NCBI GenBank assembly: GCA_900319595.1
Contig: ONOZ01000074.1
Coordinates: 1-9,899 of the forward strand
Length of the DNA: 9,899 nucleotides
Origin: an uncultured Bacteroidales bacterium
Lineage (GTDB): Bacteria > Bacteroidota > Bacteroidia > Bacteroidales > P3
Reading direction: 5' to 3'
The notes under the pieces were generated by a model. It was given only the letters and a program-made list of their open reading frames with translations, had not been told where the DNA came from and made no database searches. The position numbers and the translations under genes were made by a program. Below are positions 1 to 6,900 of the stretch, piece after piece. Position 1 is the stretch's first letter. Every line of letters begins with the position of its first letter.

Positions 1-213
1 CGAAATTTTTTATTTATTACAAAAATCTCCATGCTTTTTTGGCGAGGGGGGAAGATAAATTCTTAGGGCAATGTCTGTTGCTTATGTCACCGCGTAGAAT
101 ATAATGTATTTGATTCGTGCTCCAAACCACTAAAACGTTAAAAATTGGCGATAGCCTCTCTTTTTTTATTTTTTATTTTCTATATTATTAATTATATTAT
201 TTTATTGTCTATC

Positions 214-238
214 ATTTGAAGTGATGTCTCCTTCAAAT
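214..238. repeat. 8-bp perfect inverted repeat, 9-base loop
   Basis: ATTTGAAG at 214-221 is exactly complementary to CTTCAAAT at 231-238. No T-run follows on either side, so it does not look like a standard terminator. The left arm contains the TTTG that would serve as the -33 element of the promoter-like site at 215-248. The palindrome could therefore be an operator, or it could be chance in AT-rich DNA. Confidence 0.4.
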
Positions 239-248
239 TGTAAGTTTG
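215..248 (+). promoter_or_regulatory. Possible Bacteroidota promoter pointing right
   Basis: TTTG at 215-218 and TAAGTTTG at 241-248 fit the TTTG / TAnnTTTG pattern with a 22-base spacer. No credible plus-strand gene follows. Transcription from here would run antisense into the 3' end of the lipoprotein gene. It may be a fortuitous match or the promoter of a short antisense or small RNA. Confidence 0.3.
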
Positions 249-330
249 GTAACTATCATTTTGTACATCTCTTTGCAGAGTATTTTGAGCATTTTTAAAC
301 CGATCTCTTTTATATACTTATACATAACTA

Positions 331-376
331 AACGGACAAAGAAACTTGCAAAACTGCTTATATCCCTTTGTCCGTT
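331..376. repeat. 11-bp perfect inverted repeat after the lipoprotein gene
   Basis: AACGGACAAAG at 331-341 and CTTTGTCCGTT at 366-376 are exact complements around a 24-base loop. The structure starts about 20 bases beyond the stop codon of the OmpA/TPR lipoprotein, so a role in ending or protecting that mRNA is the simplest reading. Neither side carries a proper T-run, so it is not a canonical intrinsic terminator. Confidence 0.55.
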
Positions 377-395
377 CATTGACAAATATCATCTA

Positions 396-2234
396 CTAAT
401 TATTTATGATATTTTGGAATTCAACTTGGGATTGATAGCGTTTGAATTCAACATCGTTTTTCGCCTGATATTTGTATGCAGGTTCCATTTCGCAAGCCAC
501 ACGTAAATTCTTAATCAAACCAGGAACATCATCTAAACGAGCATAACATACCGCACGCAAGTAATTAACTTCGCTTGTTTGGTCAACACAGCAATCCAAA
601 GTACGAATTGCATTTCCAGTATTACCTGTTAAGAGTTGAATCAAAGCCAAATTATAAGTACATTTTCTGTCTTGCAATTGCTCTGCTGCTGACTCGTAAT
701 CGCCTTGTTTTATTGATACTATCGCCGAATTTGCAGTCGCTTGCTCGCAACCATGTTCTTTTGCCAATTCTATATATCTTGCAGCTGCGTCATTATCTCT
801 TAACGCCAATTGCAACAAAGCCAAATTGTTTTCTATTTGTCCATTATCAGCAGAAAGTTTATAAGCAGTTTCCAAATATGTTTTTGCATCGTCTAATTGA
901 TTTAAGTACAACGCTGTCGCTCCTGCATTATTCCAACCCTCCCATTGAGAAGGAAAACGCTCAGTTACGGCTTGATAGATTTGTAATTTGACTGCATAAT
1001 TATGAGATAACGAAGCAGCATACATCAACTCATCATAAGTTAAATTATCTGGGTTAGTCAAAGCCATTTTTGCTAATTCTTGGTCTGTTTTTTGCACTCC
1101 TGTAAAATTAAATGCAATCTCACCACGTCTAAGAGTAGGCAAAATATCTTCTTCAATCTGGCGGAAAACAACACTCATATTTCTAATTTCCTGTTCTCTA
1201 CGAACCTTGTCTGGTTGTGATTTAACAACGTTGATAACAGTATTTTTTTCTTGCAAAGAAGAGCCTTCAACCAATTTTATAAAGTTATCCCAATCTTCTC
1301 CTCTTGCATTGGTTGTAATTACAACGTCTTTCTTTATGTCTTCTACGTATTTATTTACGTCCGAGGATTTTATATTTTCTGCTTTTGCTCTTTCTTGTAG
1401 TGCTTCTGTAAGCATATTTTCTACAAGTTTGACTGTAGTTTCTGCTCTTTTCTTTGAAAGTCCAATATTATAAGATTCCTCTCCCTCTGGAGAAGCCCAC
1501 GCATTTACATATATCTGTCTTGGTACTTGATTATTGACAATATAAGATTTCATATTGTTTATACTACGCTTAGACTCCATTTTTTGATTCAAAGCGTTAT
1601 TCCAATTCAAATCATACATATTTACAGTAAAATAAATATCGGCTTTCATCAACTCATCTGCAACAATGGTATAATTAGCAGTAGCCATCGCCATATCTCC
1701 TTTGATATCAACGCGATTGGATGTAGAATTGATTCCCTGTGCTATCTTTACATTGCCCAATTCAATGGCTTTGCTGTTTTCCAAAGCCTCTGAACGAGTC
1801 GCATTTGCCTCATTGACCTTTTTAGTCTTGTAAGCAACAGGATTTAATGTTAATACAGCACTCTCCATTCCAGGTCTGTAAGCAACAGTATCTCTATACA
1901 TAAATCTACCACCGCCTTTCTTCTCAATGGTTTTGCCATTGCCATCAACCTTTTGTCCTTTCAAATTCATAGGAGATAGTATCACCTCACCCGTCTCCCA
2001 GGTCAAATAAGGTTGAAGATACATAACCGCATCTTTTTTGAAATAATGTTTTGGAATATTTCCGTTGATTGTAACTATCACCTTGTCGCCTGTTGTTTCC
2101 ATAGGATTTGGAGAAATTTGATAGCGAACAGTATTATGCTTTTTTTGCATTGATTTAAGCGAAGAAGAACAAGAGGAAAATCCCAATACAACTCCTGCCA
2201 ACAATACGCCTATAAGTACTTTTTTCATATCCAT
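396..2234 (-). CDS. Lipoprotein with OmpA-like segment and TPR repeats
   Basis: Encodes 612 residues. The N-terminus is a lipoprotein signal: two lysines, a hydrophobic core and FSSC, with the lipidated Cys probably at residue 22. The residues after it (SSSLKSMQ) lack acidic amino acids, which argues for the periplasmic face of the outer membrane rather than surface export. Residues about 35-230 form a presumed beta-rich domain. Residues 241-271 (VNAWASPEGEESYNIGLSKK and following) match the OmpA-like peptidoglycan-associated pattern, and 345-362 may complete that domain. From about 431 to 585 there are roughly five TPR-like helical pairs, for example WNNAGATALYLNQLDDA and NLALLQLALRDNDAA. 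Such proteins occur widely in Bacteroidales. A scaffold between peptidoglycan and outer-membrane partners is likely, but no partner is visible. ATG at 2226 (MKK) is an equally plausible start, giving 610 residues. The gene follows pyrD but has its own promoter. Confidence 0.85.
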   Translation of the reverse strand: MDMKKVLIGVLLAGVVLGFSSCSSSLKSMQKKHNTVRYQISPNPMETTGDKVIVTINGNIPKHYFKKDAVMYLQPYLTWETGEVILSPMNLKGQKVDGNGKTIEKKGGGRFMYRDTVAYRPGMESAVLTLNPVAYKTKKVNEANATRSEALENSKAIELGNVKIAQGINSTSNRVDIKGDMAMATANYTIVADELMKADIYFTVNMYDLNWNNALNQKMESKRSINNMKSYIVNNQVPRQIYVNAWASPEGEESYNIGLSKKRAETTVKLVENMLTEALQERAKAENIKSSDVNKYVEDIKKDVVITTNARGEDWDNFIKLVEGSSLQEKNTVINVVKSQPDKVRREQEIRNMSVVFRQIEEDILPTLRRGEIAFNFTGVQKTDQELAKMALTNPDNLTYDELMYAASLSHNYAVKLQIYQAVTERFPSQWEGWNNAGATALYLNQLDDAKTYLETAYKLSADNGQIENNLALLQLALRDNDAAARYIELAKEHGCEQATANSAIVSIKQGDYESAAEQLQDRKCTYNLALIQLLTGNTGNAIRTLDCCVDQTSEVNYLRAVCYARLDDVPGLIKNLRVACEMEPAYKYQAKNDVEFKRYQSQVEFQNIINN

Positions 2235-2283
2235 TATGTTTTTTGTTATTTCTTTACAATATAATTTATTATTAATTGATTGG

Positions 2284-2317
2284 CAAAGTTACAATAAAAT
2301 TTTGCAATATTGACAAT
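2284..2317 (-). promoter_or_regulatory. Promoter of the OmpA/TPR lipoprotein
   Basis: Read on the minus strand, TAACTTTG at 2291-2284 is a perfect TAnnTTTG box. An ATTG at 2317-2314, 22 bases upstream, is an imperfect -33 element. It lies in the 106-base gap after pyrD and would give a leader of roughly 40 bases. It suggests that the lipoprotein is transcribed independently of the pyrKD operon. Confidence 0.6.
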
Positions 2318-2333
2318 TTCTCGTAAAATTTTG
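2295..2333. repeat. Two direct copies of TAAAATTTTG
   Basis: The 10-base word TAAAATTTTG occurs at 2295-2304 and again at 2324-2333 in the gap between pyrD and the lipoprotein gene. Each copy contains the self-complementary AAAATTTT. The copies flank the -33 region of the lipoprotein promoter. They could bind a regulator, but base composition alone could produce them. Confidence 0.35.
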
Positions 2334-2340
2334 TTTATTT

Positions 2341-3252
2341 TTAAATTTTTCCAATCAATTCGCTAATACTTCTTAGGTTATGTCTATCACAATAATTAGA
2401 TAGGTCTGCTATGATTTTACTGCACACAGAAGGATTTACAAAATTAGCCGTACCAATCTCAACGGCAGACGCTCCTACAAGCATAAATTCCACGACATCT
2501 GAGGCATTCATTATACCTCCAATACCAATAACTGGGATATTTACATTGTGTGATACCTGCCAAACACACCTCAGGGCAATAGGTTTAATCGCAGGACCAC
2601 TCAACCCTCCTGTTATGGTAGAAAGTATGGGTTTTTGTTTTTCACTATCAACAGCCATAGCCAAAACAGTATTGATTAAGGAAAGAGAATTCGCTCCTGC
2701 TTTTTCGACCTCTTGGGCTATTTCGACAATATTAGTAACGTTTGGAGTAAGTTTTACAATCAAATGTTTTTTATATATTTTTCTTACCTCAGTTACTACT
2801 TCTTTTGCCATATTTTTATCAACTCCAAAGCCCATGCCTCCTTTTTTTACATTGGGACAAGAGATATTTAACTCTATTGCTGGTATTGTTTCCAAATCAT
2901 TTATCATTGAGGCAACTTTGCAATATTCCTCTATACTCGAACCCGATACATTTACAATAATGTTCTCATTTTTATCTTTTATTTGCGGATAGATATTTTT
3001 GCAAAAGTATTCTACCCCTTTATTTTGCAAACCTACGGCGTTAATCATTCCACTTGGAGTCTCGGCAAGACGTGGATAAGGATTACCTTCTCGTTTTTCA
3101 CCCGTAGTCCCTTTAACTATAAAGCCTCCAAGTGTAGATAAATTCAAAAAGTCTTCATATTCTGTACCAAAACCAAAGGTCCCTGACGCAGTAAGAATTG
3201 GATTTTTCAATTTCAGCGTTCCCACTGTTGTACTTAGTCTATTGTCTGCCAT
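2341..3252 (-). CDS. pyrD: Dihydroorotate dehydrogenase B, catalytic subunit
   Basis: Encodes 303 residues, the normal length for the class 1B FMN subunit. It oxidises dihydroorotate to orotate in de novo pyrimidine synthesis, in the cytoplasm, and passes electrons through PyrK to NAD+. The N-terminal motif LKNPILTASGTFGFG starts near residue 15. NISCPNVKKGG at 129-139 carries Cys132, the active-site base typical of class 1 enzymes. LINT at 192-195 is a substrate-binding segment, GGLSGPAIKP at 215-224 is conserved, and the FMN phosphate sites are GIGGI (243-247) and EIGTA (265-269). The start is an ATG only 6 bases after the pyrK stop, so the two are co-transcribed. The cysteine base and the adjacent pyrK exclude the membrane, quinone-linked class 2 enzyme. 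Confidence 0.96.
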   Translation of the reverse strand: MADNRLSTTVGTLKLKNPILTASGTFGFGTEYEDFLNLSTLGGFIVKGTTGEKREGNPYPRLAETPSGMINAVGLQNKGVEYFCKNIYPQIKDKNENIIVNVSGSSIEEYCKVASMINDLETIPAIELNISCPNVKKGGMGFGVDKNMAKEVVTEVRKIYKKHLIVKLTPNVTNIVEIAQEVEKAGANSLSLINTVLAMAVDSEKQKPILSTITGGLSGPAIKPIALRCVWQVSHNVNIPVIGIGGIMNASDVVEFMLVGASAVEIGTANFVNPSVCSKIIADLSNYCDRHNLRSISELIGKI

Positions 3253-3258
3253 AGTTTT

Positions 3259-4017
3259 TTACCATTTTAAATCTTTTGCATTAAATACTGGACCTTCTAC
3301 ACATACACAAACATTGCCATCGCTCTTTGTATCTGTAACACAACACAAGCATGCTCCAATTCCACAAGCCATTCTATTTTCTAATGATACATAACAAGGT
3401 ATTTGTCTTTGTTCTGCCTCCATACTTATGGCTTTCATCATAGGAGTTGGGCCACAGGTAATTATTGCAGAAAAGGATTGATTCATTATAGAATTTTGTG
3501 TAACTAATCCCCTCTCCCCTACACTACCATCTTCTGTTGAGATATGAACGTCTGCAATTTGTTTATATCTATCAATCAAAAATAATTGTTCTTTTGTCTT
3601 TGCTCCTATAAGCATTGTCGGTTTTGTACCTTTATCATAATATGTTTTTGCCAAATAATACAATGGTGCAGTACCAACACCTCCCCCTACAAGTAAAGGC
3701 TGTTTTTCTTTCATAGGAAAATAATTCCCCAAAGGAAATACAACATTGAGTTTGTCTCCCTCTCGTATTGCTGAAAGTTTATTCGTGGCTTTGCCTATTT
3801 TCTGTACAATTACTGTTATAGTATTAGTTGTAAAATCCACATTGTGAATACTTATCGGACGCCGAAGCAATCTGTCTGGAATATGTTCTACAAGTATATT
3901 AACAAATTGACCTGGAAATATGTCTCCAATCGGTGTCGAGCTTTGCAATTCTAAAAGAAAATTATTTTTGTTTAGGAGTTCCTTCCTTGTTACCAATAAA
4001 TCTTGTTGATACTTCAT
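3259..4017 (-). CDS. pyrK: Dihydroorotate dehydrogenase B, electron transfer subunit
   Basis: Encodes 252 residues, the family's usual size. It binds FAD and a [2Fe-2S] cluster and carries electrons from the PyrD FMN to NAD+. RRPISI at 52-57 is the FAD-binding RxxS motif of the ferredoxin-reductase fold. GGGVGTAPLYYLA from residue 111 is the nucleotide pyrophosphate-binding loop, and TCGPTPMM at 187-194 is the conserved C-terminal motif of that domain. The cluster ligands are best assigned as Cys218, Cys223, Cys226 and Cys239, in CGIGACLCC and CVEGPVF. Two further cysteines, 225 and 237, sit beside the ligands. It is the first gene of a two-gene operon, with a promoter 28 bases upstream of its ATG, facing away from the DUF4249-like gene. 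Confidence 0.95.
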   Translation of the reverse strand: MKYQQDLLVTRKELLNKNNFLLELQSSTPIGDIFPGQFVNILVEHIPDRLLRRPISIHNVDFTTNTITVIVQKIGKATNKLSAIREGDKLNVVFPLGNYFPMKEKQPLLVGGGVGTAPLYYLAKTYYDKGTKPTMLIGAKTKEQLFLIDRYKQIADVHISTEDGSVGERGLVTQNSIMNQSFSAIITCGPTPMMKAISMEAEQRQIPCYVSLENRMACGIGACLCCVTDTKSDGNVCVCVEGPVFNAKDLKW

Positions 4018-4044
4018 AAGTTGATATGTTCCTTTTTGAAACTA

Positions 4045-4076
4045 CAAAATTAAACAAAAATTTTGAAATATCCAAA
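4045..4076 (-). promoter_or_regulatory. pyrKD operon promoter
   Basis: On the minus strand TAATTTTG at 4052-4045 matches TAnnTTTG exactly, and TTTG at 4076-4073 is the -33 element with a 20-base spacer. The leader before the pyrK ATG would be about 20 bases, which leaves little room for a leader attenuator. The promoter is interlocked with the divergent lipoprotein promoter. Confidence 0.7.
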
Positions 4077-4092
4077 AAATTAACTATTTTTG
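4062..4092 (+). promoter_or_regulatory. Promoter of the DUF4249-like lipoprotein
   Basis: TTTG at 4062-4065, a 19-base spacer and TATTTTTG at 4085-4092 make a textbook Bacteroidota promoter. Transcription should begin near 4099. This places an in-frame ATG at 4026 upstream of the promoter and supports the ATG at 4116 as the true start. Confidence 0.75.
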
Positions 4093-4115
4093 CAAACTCA
4101 AATAACAAATTGCAT

Positions 4116-5114
4116 ATGAAAAAGATTGTATACATATTGTCAATATTGTCCATTTTGGTTTTTGCTTCTTGCGATGCGGAATTTGACCCTAATGACGATT
4201 GGCAGGAAAATATGATGATATATTGTCTTTTAGACCAAGATGATGATATAACATACGTTAGGGTAGAGAAATGTTTTTTAGGCAATGGCAATGCTTACGA
4301 TTTTGCAAAGACAAAAGACAGCGTTTATTATCCTGTAGAAGATTTGGAAGTGAAATTGTACGCCTGCCAAATGGGTGATACGAGCAAAGTTATCAAAACG
4401 TTTGATTTCAAAGACACTCTTGTATCAAAATATGGTGGAGATTTTTATTATGATAATGCTTGCCCAGTCTATTACTGCAATACAAAAGGACAATTGAGTT
4501 ATCATTATACTTATAAACTGACAATAAAAAATCTTAAAACAGGTAAAGTCGTTACAGGCATTACACATCTGCTCTCAGATTATAGTATCCAAAATACTAC
4601 ATTCTATTTTACCAGTAGAAACCAGACAATGGATATTATTTGGGGCAACAAATATGTAACTCAAGACTTTGATCAAAGAACTGTTGCCAAGAAATTCAAA
4701 ATTGATGTCAAATTCAATTACACCATAGACGGAGCAATTCATACACTAAACATTCCTTGTAGCGATAAGACTAATAACAACTCCTCTTTTGAGCATTCTC
4801 ACCAACTTAGTATGCAATATGTTTTGGACGTTATAAAAAATGGATTAAAAGATAAGTACAATATGAAATGGTATGGTGCAAAACCTTTTGAGATATGCGT
4901 TTCAGCGTGCGACTTGTCTTTATCTGATTATATGTCTATCAACGAATTTAGCGACAAAGGGTTAAATTACATACCAATGTATAGCAATATAGAGGGCGGC
5001 TATGGTCTGTTTGCTTCTCGTAGAGCACATATATCAAAGGAGTTTAAAGATAGAGAAATTTATCCTGAGTTAAAAACGGCAATTGCGTCTTTTGGGCATG
5101 GCTTTGAACAATAA
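4116..5114 (+). CDS. DUF4249-like lipoprotein
   Basis: Encodes 332 residues from the ATG at 4116. MKKIVYILSILSILVFASC is a clear lipoprotein signal with the lipidated Cys at residue 19. The following DAEFDPNDD is strongly acidic, as in lipoproteins that Bacteroidota export to the cell surface, so a surface location is inferred. The body looks beta-rich. A segment around 45-72 (YVRVEKCFLGNGNAYDFAK, then DSVYY) and a C-terminal NIEGGYGLFASR (291-302) resemble the DUF4249 family of outer-membrane lipoproteins, often found near TonB-dependent transporters; none is visible here. The frame is open upstream to an ATG at 4026, but that extension lacks a signal peptide and precedes the promoter. Function is unknown. 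The family assignment is from memory of motif layout and is moderate in strength. Confidence 0.75.
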   Translation: MKKIVYILSILSILVFASCDAEFDPNDDWQENMMIYCLLDQDDDITYVRVEKCFLGNGNAYDFAKTKDSVYYPVEDLEVKLYACQMGDTSKVIKTFDFKDTLVSKYGGDFYYDNACPVYYCNTKGQLSYHYTYKLTIKNLKTGKVVTGITHLLSDYSIQNTTFYFTSRNQTMDIIWGNKYVTQDFDQRTVAKKFKIDVKFNYTIDGAIHTLNIPCSDKTNNNSSFEHSHQLSMQYVLDVIKNGLKDKYNMKWYGAKPFEICVSACDLSLSDYMSINEFSDKGLNYIPMYSNIEGGYGLFASRRAHISKEFKDREIYPELKTAIASFGHGFEQ

Positions 5115-5176
5115 TAAACAAAGCGACCAATTCACAGCAATTGTCTATATAATAGTATGGAATAGAAAAAATTTCG

Positions 5177-5184
5177 TATCTTTG
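5177..5184 (+). promoter_or_regulatory. -7 box of the YfcC-type transporter gene
   Basis: TATCTTTG is an exact TAnnTTTG match 22 bases before the ATG at 5207. No good TTTG lies at the expected distance upstream; the nearest candidate is TATG at 5156-5159. The short predicted leader favours ATG 5207 over the TTG at 5201. Confidence 0.6.
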
Positions 5185-5206
5185 TAAATAGAAAAATTTT
5201 TTGAAA

Positions 5207-6529
5207 ATGAAGAAAATACCACATACATATGTTATTATCTTTGCTTTGATTTTACTTGCTGCACTATCTACCTGGATTATTCCATCTGCCGAGGCACAAA
5301 CTTGGCAAATATTTTCTGCATTTTTCAAAGGATTTGCAAAAGCCCCTTCAATCATAGCATTTATCCTCATAATAGGTGGTGCATTTTGGCTATTGAATGA
5401 AACAAGGGCTATTGATTTTGGAGTATCTGAGTTTTTGAAAAAAAGTAAAACATTAGAGAAATACACTATTTTTAGAGCAATCGGAGTGAATAACATGGTT
5501 ATTATTGGTGTTATGACTATGTTTTCGCTATTCGGAGCGTTGTTTGGTATGAGTGAAGAAACTATTGCTTTTGTTTTGGTTTTTGTTCCTTTAGCAAAAA
5601 GTATGGGATATGACGAAATAACTGGTGTTTGTATGTGCTTTTTGGCTGCAGGCTTGGGATTTGCTGGTTGCTTATTGAATCCTTTTACTCTCGGTATAGC
5701 ACAAGATATTGCAGGGGTGAAAATGTTTTCTGGAATAGAGTATAGGCTGTTTATTTGGGGCGTATTTACTATTTGCGGTATAGTGTTTGTCTTGAATTAT
5801 GCACATAAAATTGCTAAAAAAAATAAAGGAATTTCACAAAATACAAACAACAAGACAAACACATTAGAATTAAATGTAAATACTCGCGTTGCAAAATTGT
5901 CATTACTTGTTTTGGGTATAGTTATAGTTGCTTTAATCGTTGGTGTTACGGTTTTTGAGTGGGGATTTGAACATATCGCTGCGTTGTTTTTTGCTATGGC
6001 TATTGCAATAGGTATAATTGCAGGCAAAAATGCGAATGAAATTGCGAAGAGTTTCATTGATGGTTGCAAAGATATGCTATCTGCAGCTATGGTTGTCGCT
6101 CTTGCAAGTGGTATTATTGTCATTTTAGAAGATGGAAAAGTTATACAATTGATTCTTTCTGGAGTTGCCAGATCGCTTTCAGACACAGGACAAGTTGGAA
6201 CTTTATCAGCAATGTATATTTTTCAGACGTTGATAAATGCAATAATAACTTCAGGAACAGCAAAAGCTGCAATGTTAATGCCAATATTTAGAGATATTTC
6301 CAATACCATAGGTCTGTCTTTGCAAAGTACAGTAACAGCATTCCATATAGGCGATGGATTTACTAATTTACTAACACCAACCTCAGGTGTTTTGATTGCC
6401 GTACTTGGAGCAGCAAAAATACCATATGCAAAATGGGTAAAATTTGCTTGGAAATTCATTTTGGCTATGATAATATTGGGCTGGCTACTGCTACTTCCGA
6501 CTTTGTATTTCAATTTACCTGATTTTTAA
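5207..6529 (+). CDS. YfcC/DcuC-type inner-membrane transporter
   Basis: Encodes 440 residues, dominated by hydrophobic membrane segments in two halves joined by a polar, Asn/Lys-rich loop at about 201-228. Family-type motifs are GMSEETIAF (114-122) with VPLAKSMGYD after it, LLNPFTLGIAQDIAG (156-170), ITSGTAKAAMLMPI (347-360) and DGFTNLLTPTSGVL (383-396). The paired SGT and TPTSG re-entrant motifs are those of the C4-dicarboxylate/YfcC carriers of the ion-transporter superfamily. YfcC-type proteins have been assigned carboxylates, amino acids or peptides as substrates in different bacteria, so no substrate is claimed. ATG 5207 gives MKKIPHTYV; a TTG six bases earlier would add two residues and is less likely. 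The gene is convergent with butyrate kinase across a 414-base gap. Confidence 0.85.
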   Translation: MKKIPHTYVIIFALILLAALSTWIIPSAEAQTWQIFSAFFKGFAKAPSIIAFILIIGGAFWLLNETRAIDFGVSEFLKKSKTLEKYTIFRAIGVNNMVIIGVMTMFSLFGALFGMSEETIAFVLVFVPLAKSMGYDEITGVCMCFLAAGLGFAGCLLNPFTLGIAQDIAGVKMFSGIEYRLFIWGVFTICGIVFVLNYAHKIAKKNKGISQNTNNKTNTLELNVNTRVAKLSLLVLGIVIVALIVGVTVFEWGFEHIAALFFAMAIAIGIIAGKNANEIAKSFIDGCKDMLSAAMVVALASGIIVILEDGKVIQLILSGVARSLSDTGQVGTLSAMYIFQTLINAIITSGTAKAAMLMPIFRDISNTIGLSLQSTVTAFHIGDGFTNLLTPTSGVLIAVLGAAKIPYAKWVKFAWKFILAMIILGWLLLLPTLYFNLPDF

Positions 6530-6558
6530 AAGTTTTTATAATAAAAATAGTCAAAAAT

Positions 6559-6589
6559 TTTGAAAAATAAAAAAATTTTTCTACCTTTG
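6559..6589 (+). promoter_or_regulatory. Strong promoter without an intact gene
   Basis: TTTG at 6559-6562, a 19-base spacer and TACCTTTG at 6582-6589 form one of the two best promoters in the window. Transcription would start near 6596 and run to the terminator at 6891-6928. The DNA between holds no complete reading frame of useful size, so the product is either a small RNA or the message of a decayed gene. Confidence 0.65.
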
Positions 6590-6643
6590 CAAACTGAATA
6601 CAAATTCAACACTCTTTTATTTTTTTAATTAAATCTCACAAAA

Positions 6644-6806
6644 GTGAAAAAACTAATTTTAATGACTTTTACATAGAAAGTGGTTCGGAAACAATAGATT
6701 GAATTTGCTATTTGCTTATACCTTTTTTGTAAATGGCACATATACTATCGAGTGAGCAAATGGGAATGGTTATGATACGGGGCAAATTACGGTGGTACAA
6801 AAATAG
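6644..6806 (+). pseudogene. Decayed small secreted-protein gene (tentative)
   Basis: A GTG at 6644, about 48 bases after the predicted transcription start, opens a reading frame MKKLILMTFT that ends at a TAG (6674-6676). It looks like the beginning of a signal peptide. In another frame, bases from 6666 read through LLFAYTFFVNGTYTIE, a TGA at 6753-6755, then ANGNGYDTGQITVVQK and a TAG at 6804-6806. The order of G, Y, T, I, NG and a closing beta strand resembles the C-terminal end of small secreted beta-sandwich proteins of Bacteroidales such as DUF3244, but this is only a resemblance. At least one frame change and one internal stop would be needed, plus loss of most of the middle. The alternative is a non-coding RNA of about 330 bases. 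Confidence 0.35.
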
Positions 6807-6836
6807 TAAAAACGTTACAATTTCAAGGTGAGTAAC

Positions 6837-6900
6837 AGCGATAAATTAAGCACGCAAAAGAAAAAAATAATCAGTGATATTAAAAAAATAATCAGCGACA
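6837..6900. repeat. Repeated CAGYGA words before the terminator
   Basis: CAGCGATAA at 6837-6845 is followed by two near-identical stretches: a run of A, then TAATCAGTGATATT (to 6881), and another run of A, then TAATCAGCGACAATATT (to 6905). The second copy forms the left arm of the terminator hairpin. The two tandem units look like a small duplication in which only the second copy kept, or gained, pairing with the right arm. Confidence 0.5.

Larger units (their letters stand above)
1..395. other. Left-edge region with no convincing gene
   Basis: This AT-rich stretch lies beyond the 3' end of the OmpA/TPR lipoprotein gene. Bases 40-130 are visibly richer in G and C than their surroundings. One plus-strand frame is open from the window edge to a TAA at 102-104 (about 33 codons), but there is no recognisable domain, and the frame could be chance or the tail of a gene outside the window. 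A T-rich tract follows at 157-210. Two inverted repeats and one promoter-like site are listed separately. I recognise no tRNA, tmRNA, RNase P or SRP RNA here. A small RNA cannot be excluded. Confidence 0.5.

Noticed and set aside
146..170. GGC-GATA-GCC hairpin followed by a T-run as a terminator
   Set aside because: The stem is only about three base pairs, too short to support a terminator call on its own.
246..506. 86-codon plus-strand frame following the promoter-like site at 215-248
   Set aside because: It starts on a TTG, is a low-complexity Ile/Leu/Phe translation of AT-rich DNA, and runs antisense into the lipoprotein gene.
2411..2992. 193-codon open frame on the plus strand opposite pyrD
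   Set aside because: It is antisense to a well-conserved gene, has no domain or promoter, and reads as a composition-driven shadow.
4026..4115. In-frame N-terminal extension of the DUF4249-like lipoprotein from an ATG at 4026
   Set aside because: It precedes and spans the strong promoter at 4062-4092, has no signal-peptide character, and would bury the lipoprotein signal that starts at 4116.
3962..4291. 109-codon minus-strand frame across the pyrK start and the lipoprotein gene
   Set aside because: It overlaps the beginnings of two better-supported genes and both promoters, with no recognisable motif.
5201..5206. TTG start for the transporter, six bases upstream of the ATG
   Set aside because: The ATG at 5207 gives a typical MKK start, and nothing favours the rarer codon.
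5044..5496. 150-codon minus-strand frame opposite the end of the lipoprotein gene and the start of the transporter
   Set aside because: It is antisense to real membrane-protein coding sequence, which often produces hydrophobic shadow frames.
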